A stretch of DNA of 64,000 nt from Monarcha castaneiventris obscurior (Eukaryota; Chordata; Aves; Passeriformes; Monarchidae). A model generated the notes under the pieces. The model did not search any database and had not been told where the DNA came from. It was given only the letters and a program-made list of their open reading frames with translations. The DNA is taken from the NCBI GenBank assembly GCA_026261815.1, contig JAMPIT010000174.1:5456001-5520000 (forward strand). The letters are read 5' to 3'. This document shows positions 23,935 to 38,607 of the stretch, in pieces (position 1 is the first letter of the stretch; the number at the start of each line of letters is the position of its first letter). The position numbers were made by a program, and so were the translations under genes.

Positions 23935-26900
23935 GTAGGCAGCCATGGTCTGGATGAATGTCACAGCTATTATCCACAGCAATTTGCAGCCTTGGGATGG
24001 GCATGAGAAGCTGCCCAGAGGAAGAGGAGACAGTGATCTGGATGTCGGCTGGTTTTCACAGTCTGTTCAGGATGTGGAAAGGATTTGTCGAGGGTGGTAG
24101 TGGAGGCCCCTGCTTTCACATCTCATTCAAAGAACTGACCAACCATAGTATATCCAGCCTCCTCTGTGCTTGGCAAACATTTGTGTTGGGCACTGGGAGG
24201 GGGGACTGGCAGCGGCAGCACAGAGACACCATCCCTGAAGTCTTCCTGTTTGACTGCTTCCTCACAGTCGTCTGATATGGGTACTGAAGAGCCAGCGCTG
24301 CATCCTCTCTCTCGTAGCCTGGGTCCCTCCTGGTGTGCAGTGGCTCAGCCCGCCCTGTGCTGGCAGAAGTGGCATCAACAGCTACCAGGCACATATTGAT
24401 TCAACAGCTATCTGTGCTTGACAGCCTGTTTTAAAGAGCAAGCCTGGCAGGCAGGCAGATGCCCACGTTGATACCAAGTGCTAATCCTCCTCCTTGCTCC
24501 TGATGGATGAGCCATGGAGCTGGATGAGGGTGCTGGTGCTGGAGCTGCCCACTGCCTCCCACCTTGTACTAAGGTGGAGGGATGGACAAGGTGGGATGTT
24601 GGGAATGGGTCTCTACCTTTCCTGGCTGCTGCTTTGCCTGCCTTAGGACTTGCTTTGGCGTGCAAGACATTGCTAATTCTGCTGCTTTTCAGAGACTTTT
24701 CCTGCCTCAATGCTACCTGGGTGCTGCCTTCCACCATAAGCGTGGGCAAGATGGGGTGGTGCCCATGGGGGTCCCTTCTCCTGTGAGCTCTAAGGTGGTG
24801 CAGGACAAACAGCACAGAGGTTTTGGGCAGGGACTGAGGGTTTGGGAAAGCATCTGTTGTGGGAGCAGAGGTGGTTAGTGCATTTTTGGGGGTGGGAGGA
24901 AGCTGGCTCCCCACAAAGATCACTGCAGGCAGCTCACCTGGCCCTGCCCTTCCTAATTCATTCAGCAGTTAGAAAGAGAAAGCAAAAACGGAGGCTGGGT
25001 GGATATATAGGGACACTTGCCTGCATCCTAGATATTTTAAAGATTAAATAATTTTAACTACTTCAGATACTCCCCATATCTTTTCAAAGTCCACAGTAAG
25101 GTGAGCAATAATAACATTGTGATAAAGCCATAGAAATTGGTGGAGGAATGACTTGGTTACAGGTTTATCTTGCCCAGACTGCTGGATAGCAGAAGAGCCT
25201 GTGTAGAGCTGGTGTGAAGTTGAAGCTTCCTACTCAAAACACAAAATTAGCCAACATTAAAAAAAAAAAAAAACCCCAAAAAAAACCACCCAAGTCTCTG
25301 ATAGGCAGTAACACTCAAATAAAAAATATTCATACCTAAAATAACAACAGCTTTCTGCAACTTATTCCGTAAATAAAAGGAGCAGCAAAGAAATAGGATC
25401 CAGAAGTAAGTGCAGATTCTCCCTAAGCTTCAAGACCTTGTTTTTAATTAAAAGGTAAATTCATATCCCAGAATAGGAGCTGTGCAGTACATTTCTGTGT
25501 TTCCCCTGCATTTATCTCTATCCTGTTTCTTTACACTTTGAGAGTGATTGGGACCTTTGACAAATTTATGTTGGTTTTGGAGCTGTAGGACTCTGCAGCT
25601 CTAGAAGATTCACATTGCAGTCATTTTTCCAGTTGATCTGAAGAAAGGACTGCATAGCCCTGCTCAGAAACCTGAGAGCATCCTGGGGTCTCATGTGGTC
25701 TCTGTGCACGAGTAAAGGTCAACTTGTTTATGGGTTGCTCCCACACCCCTGCTTTGGGCATGAGCACCCCACACTTGAAAAGGGGCCTTCCTCCCATGCT
25801 CTGCTCAGTGATAGCACACAGCTGTGTTTCATAGCCTAATGTAGCAGGAATCTCTGGTGATAGCTCTCAGACAGAACAAAACCCAGCTCCCTGGGTGCCA
25901 GCACCCACAAGGAGCAGCTCCCAGCAGCAGCACCTGGATTCAGTAGCCTGAATTGGTAACCTGGGCCTTTTGGCCAGGACACTTTGCAGGTAACAGCTTA
26001 GTACTTCCTTTTATTTTCCAATCAAATAGTCAAAATCAGATACCAAAGATTAACATGTACCTGCAGTGGGCCTAGAGCCACCATCCTTGATCCCTCTGCC
26101 ACGAGAAATTCAGGCAGTGGATGATGCATCAGGGGAATGTTGGGAGTGAAGGGCTGAATGGCATTGCTGGAGCTTTCTTCTTCTGTCCCTATGAGCTGCA
26201 GGTCAGAATTCATCCCCTTGGGGAGTCCTCTTGAAGGCAGGAATTTAGAGTGAAATGAATCCGCTGCAGTCCAAGCACTGTGTTTGAAGCAGGACACACA
26301 TCTCCCAGAATCACCTGGCACAGCCTCTACACTCTTGCTCTTTTGAGCAGAGCAGAGTCCTGCTTCTGTCTCTGCAAGCTGCAAGAGATCAGGAAAATAA
26401 AATTAGCTATTGGCCCTCCAGGGTCTCCTGGGCAGCTCGGGGAGCCAGGAGTGAGGCTGGGCACTCGGACAAGAGCTGCTCACTCCATACTCATACTCAG
26501 AGTACTGGTCCCATTTTCTTCTGCCACTGTTGCCATTCTCCATTTTTGGAGATTGTTTCAGAGAGAGGATTTAAGGCTACCAACGATTTAAGGCTACAAA
26601 AATACTTGAAGCCTTAAAGAAGATTTTTATATTGTCTAACGCCAAGTGACTGAGACCGATCATGTCCATGCATTTATAGTTTAGGTTGTCCTTTCACACA
26701 TCATTTGCTCTTCACTGTCCCTCTGGGTTTTTTTTCACTTGCTCCTGACGATATGGAGCACAGGACTGAGGAGCTGATCCATGTTAAAACAAAGCTTTTT
26801 TTCTTTCCTTTCAAGATTTCTTTTAACCCTGTTCTTGTGTCTGCTCTGTTCTGTCACTATTATACAGACACTTGTGCCAGCAAAGGGAAGGGATGATGCA

Positions 26901-29900
26901 GGAAAGATGAGGCTGGTATAAGCTAGGACTGACATAGAAACTATTTGGGAAGTTAATGGCCCTTGTGTCAAGAAAAAAATGAAAAAAGGAAATTGAGTCC
27001 TGCAGTGGTCCCACTAGCAGTAAAGATGTGGCTTTTAAATACTCCACTATGGATGTTGCCCTTGCACTGTCCCACAAGCAGTTTCTCTAACAGTCCTGAT
27101 GCTGGAAATCAAACCCAGATTCCTGCAGATTCCACAGGACTCAAATGTTTCATCACAAGAGAAAGGGAGCAGGTTGGGAAAGGGACTCTGCTCCCATGCA
27201 GCCACCCGCTGTAGCAATTGGAGGTTCCTTGTTCAGCAGGCAAACCTACAAGACCCTTCCCACAGCTGCCTGCTGCTATACAGGACACATCCACAGCAGT
27301 TTAATGGGAATTAGTTTTAATGTGATGAGCTTGGGCTGAGCCTTAATGTTAGAGGCAATAGAAAGTGGTCTAAAATACAAGGATCGATTGTCCACTAAGT
27401 AATCTGAGGTGTGACATGCTTCACAGTTTTCTGGTAAAGAAGTTTGCTGCAGAAGATGGGTTCTGCACTACAGGATCTGTGCTTTTAAAGAATACGTATT
27501 TCCAGCTCTGGAATTGAGAAAATGTTTTAAAACTGAAGATAATATACCAAGCCCTACTCTCCTTACCTAATTCCTACTGCAGTCCCAGAAGCATCTCTGG
27601 GCCATGCCTGTGTTTTGCCAATTTAAAAAGTAAATCAACTACGTATTAGAAGTTGGAAAGGAAGATGAAAAAGGTGATACAGCCTTGATATTAACTTCTT
27701 ATTAACCCCAAGGACATCACTGCACTGAGTTATTTGTTTCTATGTGTAATTCAAGAGAAAAAACAAGCTGCTATAGATCTTCTGATTTTCCACCCTGCTT
27801 CCCTAGAAGGGCTTAAAGTCCGTCTGCCTTTCACAGCAGAGTTCAACCTCTATGAGTGAACACCTGTATGGAGTCTTGCTCCTGCTCAGGACAGATAGGT
27901 TTTTAGTCAATCATGGGGAAAATGAGGAAAAACAAGCGTGGAGGACAAGGGCCTGTCCTGGACACAACTGTGTGTCCCACGGAGGGACACTAAAGAGCCC
28001 TGCCCAGTGGAGCTGTGTGGCCTGTGCACCCTTCGCTCTGGTGACAGGCAGCCAGGTGGGTAGCCCCAAGTCCTGCCACCCCTGGAGTAGAGTTTGGCAT
28101 GGCCTCTGCACAGCCCCGAGCGTTTGTCCCATCATAGCATTTCCTGATGGTTTACATCCAGATCAAATTGTTTACAGGAAAAGGAAGAATGGGAAATAAA
28201 AAATAAAAATCACAATCTGACAGAATTTGGAGGGTTTCCTGGGACCACCACCTGGGGAGCAATCTTTCATGCTTACTCCATGCATGGTATCTCGTGGGCT
28301 TATGTACACAGAGTTTTTCTGACAATAAGTGTTACATCAAGTATGATCCATGTTATATTGCTGCTGGTTTATGACCTTAGTGCTAATTACCTGCTTTCTG
28401 TTAAATGTCTAAATAAAATGTAATTTCCAACCTGTTGGAAGTCAATGGGACCCAGCTGTTGGGGTGTCTTTGCTTCTGCCTTATCACTGGTGTTCCCAAA
28501 AGTCCTGCATTTCTCCTTCTCTATGATATTTCCTCCAGACCTGGGGTGACAGCAACCACCCTTCCATCAGAGAGGGAACACAGCTGGTCCTGAAAGAGGG
28601 TCAGTCAAAAACCACAGGAGCCTCACACTGAAGGGATGTCACTGAAGGGATGCCACTGTGAGACTTCATGGGGTGTCACTCACCCCAAAGATTAGTGCAA
28701 CATAAACATCTTTTTTTCTCAAGCCCTTCTGATGATCTTGTCCCAGGCAGAGCTGAGCCTGCAACCTGTCCTTGCCACACTCCTGGTTGGAGTGCGCTCT
28801 GCCTGGCAGCCATCATTTACCCCCAGGTGGGAACAGTTTGGACGGAACAATGTGAGATTCTGTGGCTGAAGAAGTGTTTTATGCACATTCAGAATTTCTG
28901 TTGATCTGAATTAACAATTGCTAACACTAGGAACATCTTTTCTTGGGACTGTGAGGAGTTTATAGGCAACACACATAGAATGAGGTGTAGCATCTGAAAA
29001 CCCCAGAAAGAAAAAGATCTTCCTTTTAAAGACTAATTGGTAAATACACTCCAGTGAATGTATTACCTGCTGGACATCAGCATCATAATGCACTCACTGG
29101 AGTGGGAAATGCATGTGCCATGCTGGACACTGTCTGCTGGAGAAACAAGCTAAGACTTCAGATATGGCATATAACAGAAATCAGAGCTAAACACGTTCCT
29201 AGTGTCTCCAAGCTTAACATGATTGGGAAAAATCAGTATTTGGAGAAAAAACCCCAACTTATATCTAAGTGATGTAAGTATTTATTTCCAAAGAAATATA
29301 TTTTTCTGCTTGTACTGGTTTCCATTTTGATACCCCTTTCCAGAGACACACTCACAGTGCACTTTCACAACAGAGCTGACACTAACGTTTCAGGAAGACC
29401 CAAACCAGGTTATAAAAGGTAGAGCATAACCCTATGGTCAAGCTTCTCCAGGATGTTGGGAGATAACTTTTTTTTTTTTTTAATTATTCAGTTACAATCT
29501 AATTATTACTGACTGGTTATTCAAAGACCATTAATTGGACTCAGGTGCCACATGACTATGGCTGGTGGCAGAACCAAGTAGAACAACTCAGGAATATCAA
29601 AAGGAATTATGAGAGGATGAGGTTTGAATTAAGAGGACCAGCCCTTCATGCAATGAGTAGTCCACCTATGAAGGCTTTGCCACTGGATGTTTGAGGCACT
29701 AAAATTGGTTCAAGGACAAACTGCTGGGAGAGAAATCCTTTAAGAATTGCTAAACAGTTTTAAATTATGCTGAAAAATATTACAGGCTGAAAGAATACAA
29801 AGAGGAAGTGACTGTATGTGTCTGTCCTATCCCTACAGTCTTTCTTGACTATTCCATCACAGCCACTGCTGGAAACAAGATTTTGGGCTGGGTGCACCAA

Positions 29901-32900
29901 AGAGCTGGTCCAGTTTTTCTCCATACACTCACTTAAAGTCTGACTTGGACTACACATGAACTGTAAAGAGGTTCAGGCAGTTTTCTTAGGCCTATGGAGC
30001 TTAGAACTAAGCATAAACGCAAGCTTTTTACCGTAGTTTTCTATGTGGGTCCTGCACTTGCTTTGATGGTTATGTGGATTCTGTAACCCTGGCATACATG
30101 AAAGATGTGAGAGATGTTTTGTTTCTAAAATAGTTAGGGTTAATAAACACAGATGGTGTGAGAATGAGGAATGGCGCTTCTGCCTTCTCATATAATGGAA
30201 AGCTGTTCTCAAAAACATTTCTCATTTTCTCCCTTGAAGCAGCTGATTTAAAAAAAAAAAAAATACAGCATTTCCTGCCATTCAATGTCCATAATGCTAA
30301 TTCCACCCCCTGACAAAAAAAAATCTTTTACAGAAATTCATTCAGAAAAAAAATTCTTACAGATTTAACTGTCTTCTAATAAAAGAAGAATATTCTAATA
30401 GTAATAGAAATGGTAAGATTGGTAGGAATGGGAAAGGAATGGCAATGGGTGGGTGTGAGGCATCAGAAGGGACCAAAGGCAGGAGACTCTAAGTGAATGC
30501 TGCAAGAGTGACAGATGCTGGTGGGAACTCTCTGAGGAGCTCAGCAAGATGCCAGCACACACAGCGTGCTGCTGTTTGGGACATGGGAAATGAAGGGCAG
30601 GGACTGAATCCCGGTAACTGCCAGGGGTGGAGCAGGATGGACAGTGTGGTTGCTACCAGAAAAGGTACAAAAAGCACATCCAGAGCCAGCAATTCAAGAG
30701 CAACACAGGACATGTGATGCAGGCATGAGGGCATCATCCCTCATGCTCCAAGTAATTGCAAATGGACAACACATATCCACAGCTTGAATACAGCCATCTC
30801 GTGAGGGTGCTGCTTTAAAATAGCCTCACCTGCCGAGAAGGAAACAAGGCACCTCCCTGTAGGGATTTGTGTTGAGTTTGCTACACTGTGGCTGCTCATC
30901 AATCATTTGGGCTCATCCAGCCTTGGGGCAGGAAAACCATCTCATCTTCTGGGCACGGCTCCCATTAATGGGCCATTAAACCTCCTCCTATTCAGGTGTG
31001 GAGAGCGTTCTTGTTACAAAGTACATCCGTATTTGCCAAGACTCAGAAGAATGTCCAGCACAACTTTTCAAATAAACCAGGAGATGTTTCTGACCTAATC
31101 TGCCCCGCAGTCTCAATGCATTCTGGTGAATACCAGGCCTGCCTCTGAAAAACGTAGCTCCGGACGGGAGAGCTATGAGTGCAGCTGGCACAAGCACCCA
31201 GTCTCCAATCTTTGCCTCAGACTGTCCGGAAAAAACAAAAAAGGAGGGAACATAAGTGCACTACACTGAATTTCACTGAAGTGAAGGAAATGTGAGGATA
31301 TTGAAATGTACCTTTTTTTTTTTTTTTTGGTAGGTTTTTTGTTTGTTTGGATTGCTGTAGTATTCAAGGGATTCAAGGAAGCCTGGTCCTGCAGGCACTG
31401 ATGGCAGCGGGCTGCTGAATTGCTCCATCCCAATAAAACCTACCCTTGCACAAAGCTTTTTGAGGCATGACTAAGTTATAGCAAGTTGGGAAGCCTAGTA
31501 CAGTAAGGGCTGCCTGAGCATGCTGAGAGGAAGATGGTTGCTTTGTTGGGAGGTTACTTTTTTGGGATGAACATGTATCTCACAGCTAATTCCTCCTGTC
31601 ATCAAGGTAATAAAAAGTCACATCTGAGTATTGACTTCAGAGATGCAGGATCCTCCCGTCTCTTCCACAAGCACCCTGCAAATGCTACACCCACAGGAAC
31701 TCTCACTAAGTTCATGCTGCTCCCATACTGACTTGCACTCTGGCCCTGGGTTAGACCCAAACGACCACAGCTTTAGGTGGAAAACTCCGTGGTAGAAAAA
31801 AGAAGAAAATCCGACTTCATCCCTCAGTGCCTTTTGCAGCTTGTTTTGTAGTGAAAGGACCGAGGCACCTCACTCTGCAGCTGGTCTTGGCTAACAAAAG
31901 CTGTCTCAGTGGGGTCCGCCAGCAGTCACTGGCCACTTAGCAGGAGAGAGCTCGAGCTCTTTTTAGCCCGGATGATTCAGCACAAAGGAGCCTTTATAGC
32001 TCAGCAGCAGGCATCTCGCGCCTCTTCGCATCACGCCTCTTCTCAGGTTTTAAATACAAGGGGACAAAAGTTCTTACAAACCCCTAAATCTGTCAGTTCC
32101 CTGAACATATGCCTGAAATGCTCTCGCTGGCATTTAAGTGCCTTTAAATGGAAAAGGTAGAGCTCAGGAATCACGGGACATTGCACTCACCCTCTGTTTC
32201 AGAGGCAGCATCTTCCCCAGCAGAGCTGGTCCATGACCTCTCGTGATGCCTTGGGACTTAGGGAAGGACACTGCCCACCCCTGAGCTGCAGCCTGCGTGC
32301 CACCAAGGGTGAGCAGGAGGTCCTCCATGCCAAAGAGGGTATCACAGCAACCAAAAGTTCAGCCATATTTTAAAGGGATTAGAAATGCATAGACTGTGAG
32401 AAGAATTTTCATAACAAAAGACTAAGTAGATGCAAGTTTGCAAGCAGCAGTAGCTCTCTGCTTTATGGGAAAGTTACACTAGATACAAAGAAACCACAGG
32501 AAGAAGTTTTATCCCACCCTGCCAGCTGCTGTGGGGCTTGCAGCATCCTCAGAAACTGCCCATACCTGCCCGTCCAGGCAAGAAGCCTTTCCCAGGTAAA
32601 GGTAGGATGGAAATTCTGCCCTGTTCATGTGAATGAATAGTCAGTTCAGACTGTTCAGAAAGACATACTCAGACTTTGGATGTTTTTCCTTTTTTTGTTT
32701 GTTTGTTTTGTTTTTTTCTTTTTCTTTTGCTGTTGTTTTTGCTTTTGTTTTTGTTTGTTTTGTTCATAATTTACCCTTTTGATAAAATTCTTCATTTTTC
32801 TTCAGGGTTTAACCTGGCTGTGGGTAACTTTGACACCCAGCTACACACCTGTCAAGGCCTAAGCAGGCAACAGCTCTGAAAGTGGCCAGGGAAAATGTGA

Positions 32901-35900
32901 AGGGAACCTCAATATCAGCAGTTTTGCTTCTGGGAACAAAGATGCCAAAGCATCTGTGCCTGTACAGGGCTGAACAACTTTCTACTGATGTTCTTTCAGT
33001 TTGTCTCTATCAAGCTGTCTTAGGAAATGCAAGAGCAGGGAGCCACTGCTTGCTCACTTAATGCTATAGCTCAGGAAAAAAAGAAAAGAAAAAGCACCCT
33101 GCTTTCTTCCATCTGGTTGGCTGCATGGGAAACAAGACTCTTACCTGCTAGCAGCAGAGGAAGTGCTGGCTGCAGCCAACTGCATCCCAGCACATGGCCA
33201 CTAGCCCTGCCATTACTCCTATTCCTAACCTGGTGCACACCTTTCTACCCCGCTCCTGAGGTTGGGCTGCCATTTGGAAAAAAGAAAGCAGGGAAAATAC
33301 ATGTAGGAAGAAGCAAGCATTTCAAAGCAAAGGATAACAGAGCAATACCCTCGAAACAGTTTTTATAACGTAAATGATTAATGAGAAAGTGTGTGTGACT
33401 TGGAGCAGAAATCCATTCCCCAGTGAGTGCCATCTCTTTCAGGCTCCCCACCAAGTGCACTTTTGCTTTCTAATATTTTTGGACAAGAGATTAGTTTAGG
33501 AGGTAGACAAGGGTAAGAACTCATTGGAAATTAGATACAGCAGTACCCTTATTTAAATCTCCCACACATCTCTTTACCACAGCTAAGTGCCTGCAACGGG
33601 TGAAAATCCAACCTCTGTTTATTGTTCTAGTTTCAAAACAGGTATGTCAGCTGGGTCTGATGATCCAAGTACTAGTAGTAGTACTAGCATCTGTTGTTGC
33701 TGTTATCAACCTTCATTAAAGGTCTTTTGCCTGTCCTTGAAGGCAGTCTAACAGTGAAACTCTTTCCAGCACTGAAAATGGTGTTCTCTCCATTTTGTGG
33801 TTATGTCACATTCCTGTACTTGTCAGATGATGACCCAGAAGAGGTAGCAGCCATATCAGTCAGTCTTCTCCATCCCCTGGAGTCAGCCAGGGATAAGGTT
33901 TGACTGGGTACTATGAAAGATTTATTGGAAGATGTGGTTGAGATGACATCTCTGCTCTCTTGTGGGATTTCATGGCACAGCACATCAGGTTGTGCTTCAC
34001 TGCTCAGGGCTGCTCTTCTGTGCTGGTATCTCCCTGGCTTTGTCAGTGAGCCCTCACAATCGAGATTTCAGCTGTGGATGTGCACAGTCTAATCCATACC
34101 ACGTGTTATATCCTGTGTGTCTTGCTAGAGGCCCAGTTGCTGTGCTCAGTAAGCTTCAGTGAAAGATCCTGCTTGGATTCTCAGGCTATAATTAAGTGAG
34201 ATTTCATTAAGAACTTAAATTATTTTTAGCAAGGTGGAAGAAGTCCTTTTCCATCATCTGAGATTTAGTTCTCTCCTTCGAGTCATCCAGGCAAGACGCT
34301 TCCACCAGGGTGCTGAGTCACACAGCTGAAGATGGTACCACCTTGTCCTTGCAAGAATGAGTGTGATATCATCTGGGTTTTGAAGCCTGAGCTGAAACTG
34401 CGCCCGTGACATGCTGACAAGCTGAGTCACTGAGACAGCCAGAGGGGAAGAGGCCTTGGACACAGCAAACACACTCTCCAGCAATCCAGTCCAAAGCCTT
34501 GACCCTGAAAGGCAACACAAACACAGCTCCTTCCAGCAGCTCCCGTATAAGCTGGCTCAAACCTGCTGCTGGCAGTTATTTTCATGCTCATAGATAAATG
34601 TAAGCTGTGGGAATGGCAGAGCAGGAGTTGGTATAAATCAGTTAATTGAAACTCAGCCAACTTGTGTCAGGGCTGAAATAAACCTGAAAGGTTTCATCAC
34701 AATTATTTTATTTCAGCAATGCTAAAATAATTCAAAGGAGGGCAAGTCTCAACACCAGAGAAAACAGCTTCTCTTCCAGAGAGACTGCTCCCAGTCACAG
34801 GATGGGCTGGCAGGATGGCAAGGCACGGCGAGGAGGAGTGCCAAGGGACCTTCCTAGGTGCCAGGGGAGCTGCAGGCCAGGGCTTCTTCCTGGCTCTCCT
34901 GCCCTCCCCTCATCAACACTTTCTCAAGTGTCCCCCTCTTTCTTCTGCACCTCACTGCAGGTGGCTTTATCTAGCTCATCCCTAACAGGCAGGTACCATC
35001 TCCTCTCCCTCTGAGCTCCTGTCTCCAGAAGTAGATTAAACTTGAAGAAATTAGGGGTTTATGTATCTCAAAGCCCCTCAACCACAATATGCAGGTGAAA
35101 AGGCCTCAAAGGATTGCACATCATGCCACCACTATGGAGGAGGTAAGTTTTCACAGTAGCGTTGAGGGAAGAATTGTAGTCCCCAAACACACTGTCAGCT
35201 GCAAAAACCCAGCATGGATAAAGGAGTATCATTTTGCTTTACTCCTCTCTGCCTGGGTGATGGGTATCTGATGTGCTGGTATGTCTCATCACTGGAGTTA
35301 AGAGCAATTTCCATTCTGTGAGCCAACTGACATGCACTAGGAGGAAGTGACCTATACCCCAGGAGTGCACACTTCTCTCATTTTACTGAAGGAGCCTGAA
35401 AACCTACCTTGAAGAACAATATCTGAAATTAGGCAAGGCTATAGAAGGTAAGACATGGCAGAGGTGGAACACAGATCCCTGAAGGGCCCATCCAGCAGTG
35501 TCTGGTGGTTGTGCATCCCCCAGGATTTCACATTCCTGACCCTCCCAGTTGTATGTAAGCTATTAACTGTTTGCCATGGTAAACTGCTGGGCTGAGAGAT
35601 GCTGAAAAACATCTGACTCAGCTCACTCTGAAGATCATTCAGCTCAGGCTGGCATAGACATGTCCTCTCCACAGACCTGATGCTCACAGGGGCAGCCAAA
35701 AGCCCTTCCGGAGCTACAGCCCTTCCAGGCTACCATTAACCATCTTTGTGTATTTTAGGGCAGAAACTCTGCCTGAGTCACCTTTCAGCAGGGTTTATCT
35801 GAAAGCAGGATGTCAGGGACTTGGGTCATGCCCTCTTGGACAAGTGGAGAGCCCCTTGAGAAGATTATGCTGTGGCTCTGTTCTCGCTCACTCGCTCAAC

Positions 35901-38510
35901 TGGCACAGCTGCCTTGCCTTCCCCATAGGAAGCCTTTCCATTGAAAGAGAAAACTCAGTGCTCCTTTCTGAATCCCAGAGTGCAAGATAAATCCATCTGC
36001 AGGGAAAAAAAGAAGAAATAGAGTGTACAAGTTTTGCAGATGGCTTTCACAGGCACCTGACATAAGTTGCACACCTCTGTCCTGCCTGCAGTTGCTGCCA
36101 GAAATTATTTGCCATTCCCATACCTGTCCTGGAAGAAGTTGTCTCTCTGCTGTTTGGGAATGCTAGGCATAGGCAGCAGCTTGAGAACAGTCCTGGACTC
36201 CAGGAGCTTCAGCTTTACCGGCTTACTGCATGGGGCTGGCACCATAAGGAAGTCACTGAGCCACCTGGCTGGGTTTCTCTCACTGAGCCGCAGGAGCAGC
36301 ACGAAGCTGGGCAAGGTCAGCCAACATCTTCTCAGGGACTCAGGTCATAGCTAGTGCCAGGGGTCATGGAATGGCCCTTTGATCTTCTGGTTAGAAACAA
36401 AACAGGGAAATAACCCTTCCTCCCACCCTGCCTCCCATAAGAAAAGGAGTAAGGAGAGCACTGAAGCTTATGGAGAGGAATTAAATATTGTCACAGACTG
36501 ACGAAGCATTCTATTCAGCCATCCCTGCTCTCTCTCTGGTGTTTCTGCTGCCTAACAGCGCTGGTCAAATCCACGGTGCTCATATCTCCCATGGGCACAT
36601 TCTGTGGCAGAGTTTTGATCCCATGAAGCGTGAGTTTGCTTCATCTAGTGCCATATTTTGAAGGTGGGACTGCAGGTTCTCTCCCCTACCCTGATTTGGA
36701 GATGCCCTGAGGCAGTCAAACCTATACACTCACACATAGGCAGCTGATGGATTAGGGACAGGTTTTTGAAGCCTGTGTCTGGTCTCCTGATGCTGAAGGA
36801 GCTAGGATCTGGCTAGCAGAGCATGGTGCTTTCCTCATGTGGCAGAGCAGGCTGTGTTTAGATCCCAGAGATCTAGGTTCCTTTGATTCTTCTTGCAAGT
36901 CATGTCAAATGCTTTACAACTTATTTCACGAGGTACCTGAGGGAACAGAATCTGATGTGCTGCATCTCTCCCTAAAACTAACATGATTCTACTACAGTGG
37001 GAGTTTGGGGGATTAGTAGCACTTAATTACACAGTTTTTGAGCTATACAAATCTTCCTCATATGCAGGCTGGAAAAGTCACAAGTTAATGACAAATATTT
37101 GTTCTCTTTGTGTGTACCAAGGGAGGAGAGCCCAGCTCCTTCCAGCTTTCCTCCTCCATCCCTCTGACAGCTTCAACACCACCTGCTCTTAGAGCAAAGT
37201 GGGCACAGAAATAAAATCCATGCTGATTTTTGGACCGGGCAGGCAACACAGGCTTGTAATGTGAGAACATGCACTTTATTTTTAAGTACAGTGAAGAACT
37301 TGGGCACACCTTGTTGCAGATGGAGTGATGCACTTCACTTGAAACAAAGAAGTATCAATATGTTTATTGATATGAAACGGCAATTTCTAAAAGTTTTTTA
37401 GTAAATGTGACAGAGGTTTAATGAATTCAATTGCTAGGTAGACTTGGTTATCTGTTGCATAGAGGATAGAGCAAAACAAAACTGTCAGGGAAACTCTCCA
37501 ATTGAGCCTTGAGGTTTAGAGAGGAACCTCTTGTATTCTAAACTCCTATTCTGAGGGAAGTTTGGGGTAGCTGGATCCAGACTGAGTCCCAAAATTGGTC
37601 AATGATTTATGTCTAAAGGATTTTGCATGTACAATCAATCCTTTTTATCACTTGGCTAAGATTTCAAAGTTTCAGAAAATCTTAAAAAAAAAAAAAAAAG
37701 TAGGTCTTTCCTCCAGGCTGCTTTACCTGTACATTGCTGTTATTCTATCATCTTTCCTTCGGGACCCCACCCCTCACAAGCATCATTGCTCAAATTCCCT
37801 GGGAGCCAGGACCAGCCTCACAGGCTCCCTGCTTCACCTCACTCCTCGGCTGTCAAGGATCTCGAGCACTCTCCTCTCCTCCCAGGCTGTCCCAAAAACG
37901 GCTCCTACTCCCCAGCAGCTCTTCTCCTCCTTGTCCTCCTCCTCATCATCATGTGTTCACCCCTCTCCTTCATCAGTAAAGACAGATATAGCCTGTATCT
38001 TCTTTTGCCAAAGCCTAGAAGTGCTGGATCATCCTGCCCTTCTCTGGTTTGTTCTCACTAAGGAATCAGACAAAAAACAAGTTTCTGCTTTTCTCATGTA
38101 GCTTTCAGATTTTGAAAAATATTTTCAACACAGTACATCAGTGGTGCAAACACATCACAGTGAGAACACAGGAAGGACTGACTGACTGGCTGGTCTCACC
38201 CTGCAAGGTGTGGTCAGAGCGATCACCAGCTAATTGAACAAGATGCATTTGAAGCCCTGGGGCTTCAGACCGAAACGCCGTGGTCCAGAGAGGTGACCAG
38301 ATCCCAGGCTCTCGGGGATCTGGAGTAGCAGGGAAATGGCATGAAAAGAAACCCAGAGGCTGCTTTTCAATAGCAGTGTCACCCTGCTGAGTGCCACCAG
38401 CATGCCGCTGGGCCATGTGCACCTCCCAGTGCTGCCTGCTGCACTGAGATGGCAGAGATGGTCTTGTGTGGCCCTGCTGGGACCCCTGCAGCAGCACGTG
38501 GCTGGTGTAG
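23935..38510. other. Long intergenic stretch, no gene recognised
   Basis: About 14.6 kb with no convincing coding sequence, RNA gene or large repeat on either strand. It contains scattered A or T homopolymers (for example near 25259, 29469, 30248, 31312 and 37683) and a T/G-rich simple stretch at 32690-32765. Short open frames (up to about 170 codons) were inspected and none shows a known domain. Unrecognised lncRNA exons or conserved enhancers cannot be ruled out by eye. Confidence 0.4.
32688..32765 (+). repeat. T-rich simple repeat with TTTG/TTTTC units
   Basis: About 75 bases of almost pure T interrupted by single G or C at irregular intervals of three to seven bases. No retrotransposon body was recognised next to it. 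Confidence 0.8.
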
Positions 38511-38511
38511 T

Positions 38512-38607
38512 CACATCCCACATCCCACATCCCACATCCCACATCCCCATCCCACACCCACATCCCACATCCCACATCCCACATCCCACATCCCACATCC
38601 CCATCCT
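38512..38607 (+). repeat. Heptanucleotide minisatellite, unit CATCCCA
   Basis: A tandem array of the 7-base unit CATCCCA, nearly perfect. It falls into two blocks, each closing with the same variant step, CATCCCCATCC, which points to duplication of a block as well as of the single unit. Because 7 is not a multiple of 3, the same peptide words (such as HPTSHIP) appear in several frames; the open frames across it (38402-38881 + and 38138-38626 -) are products of the repeat. Confidence 0.92.
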
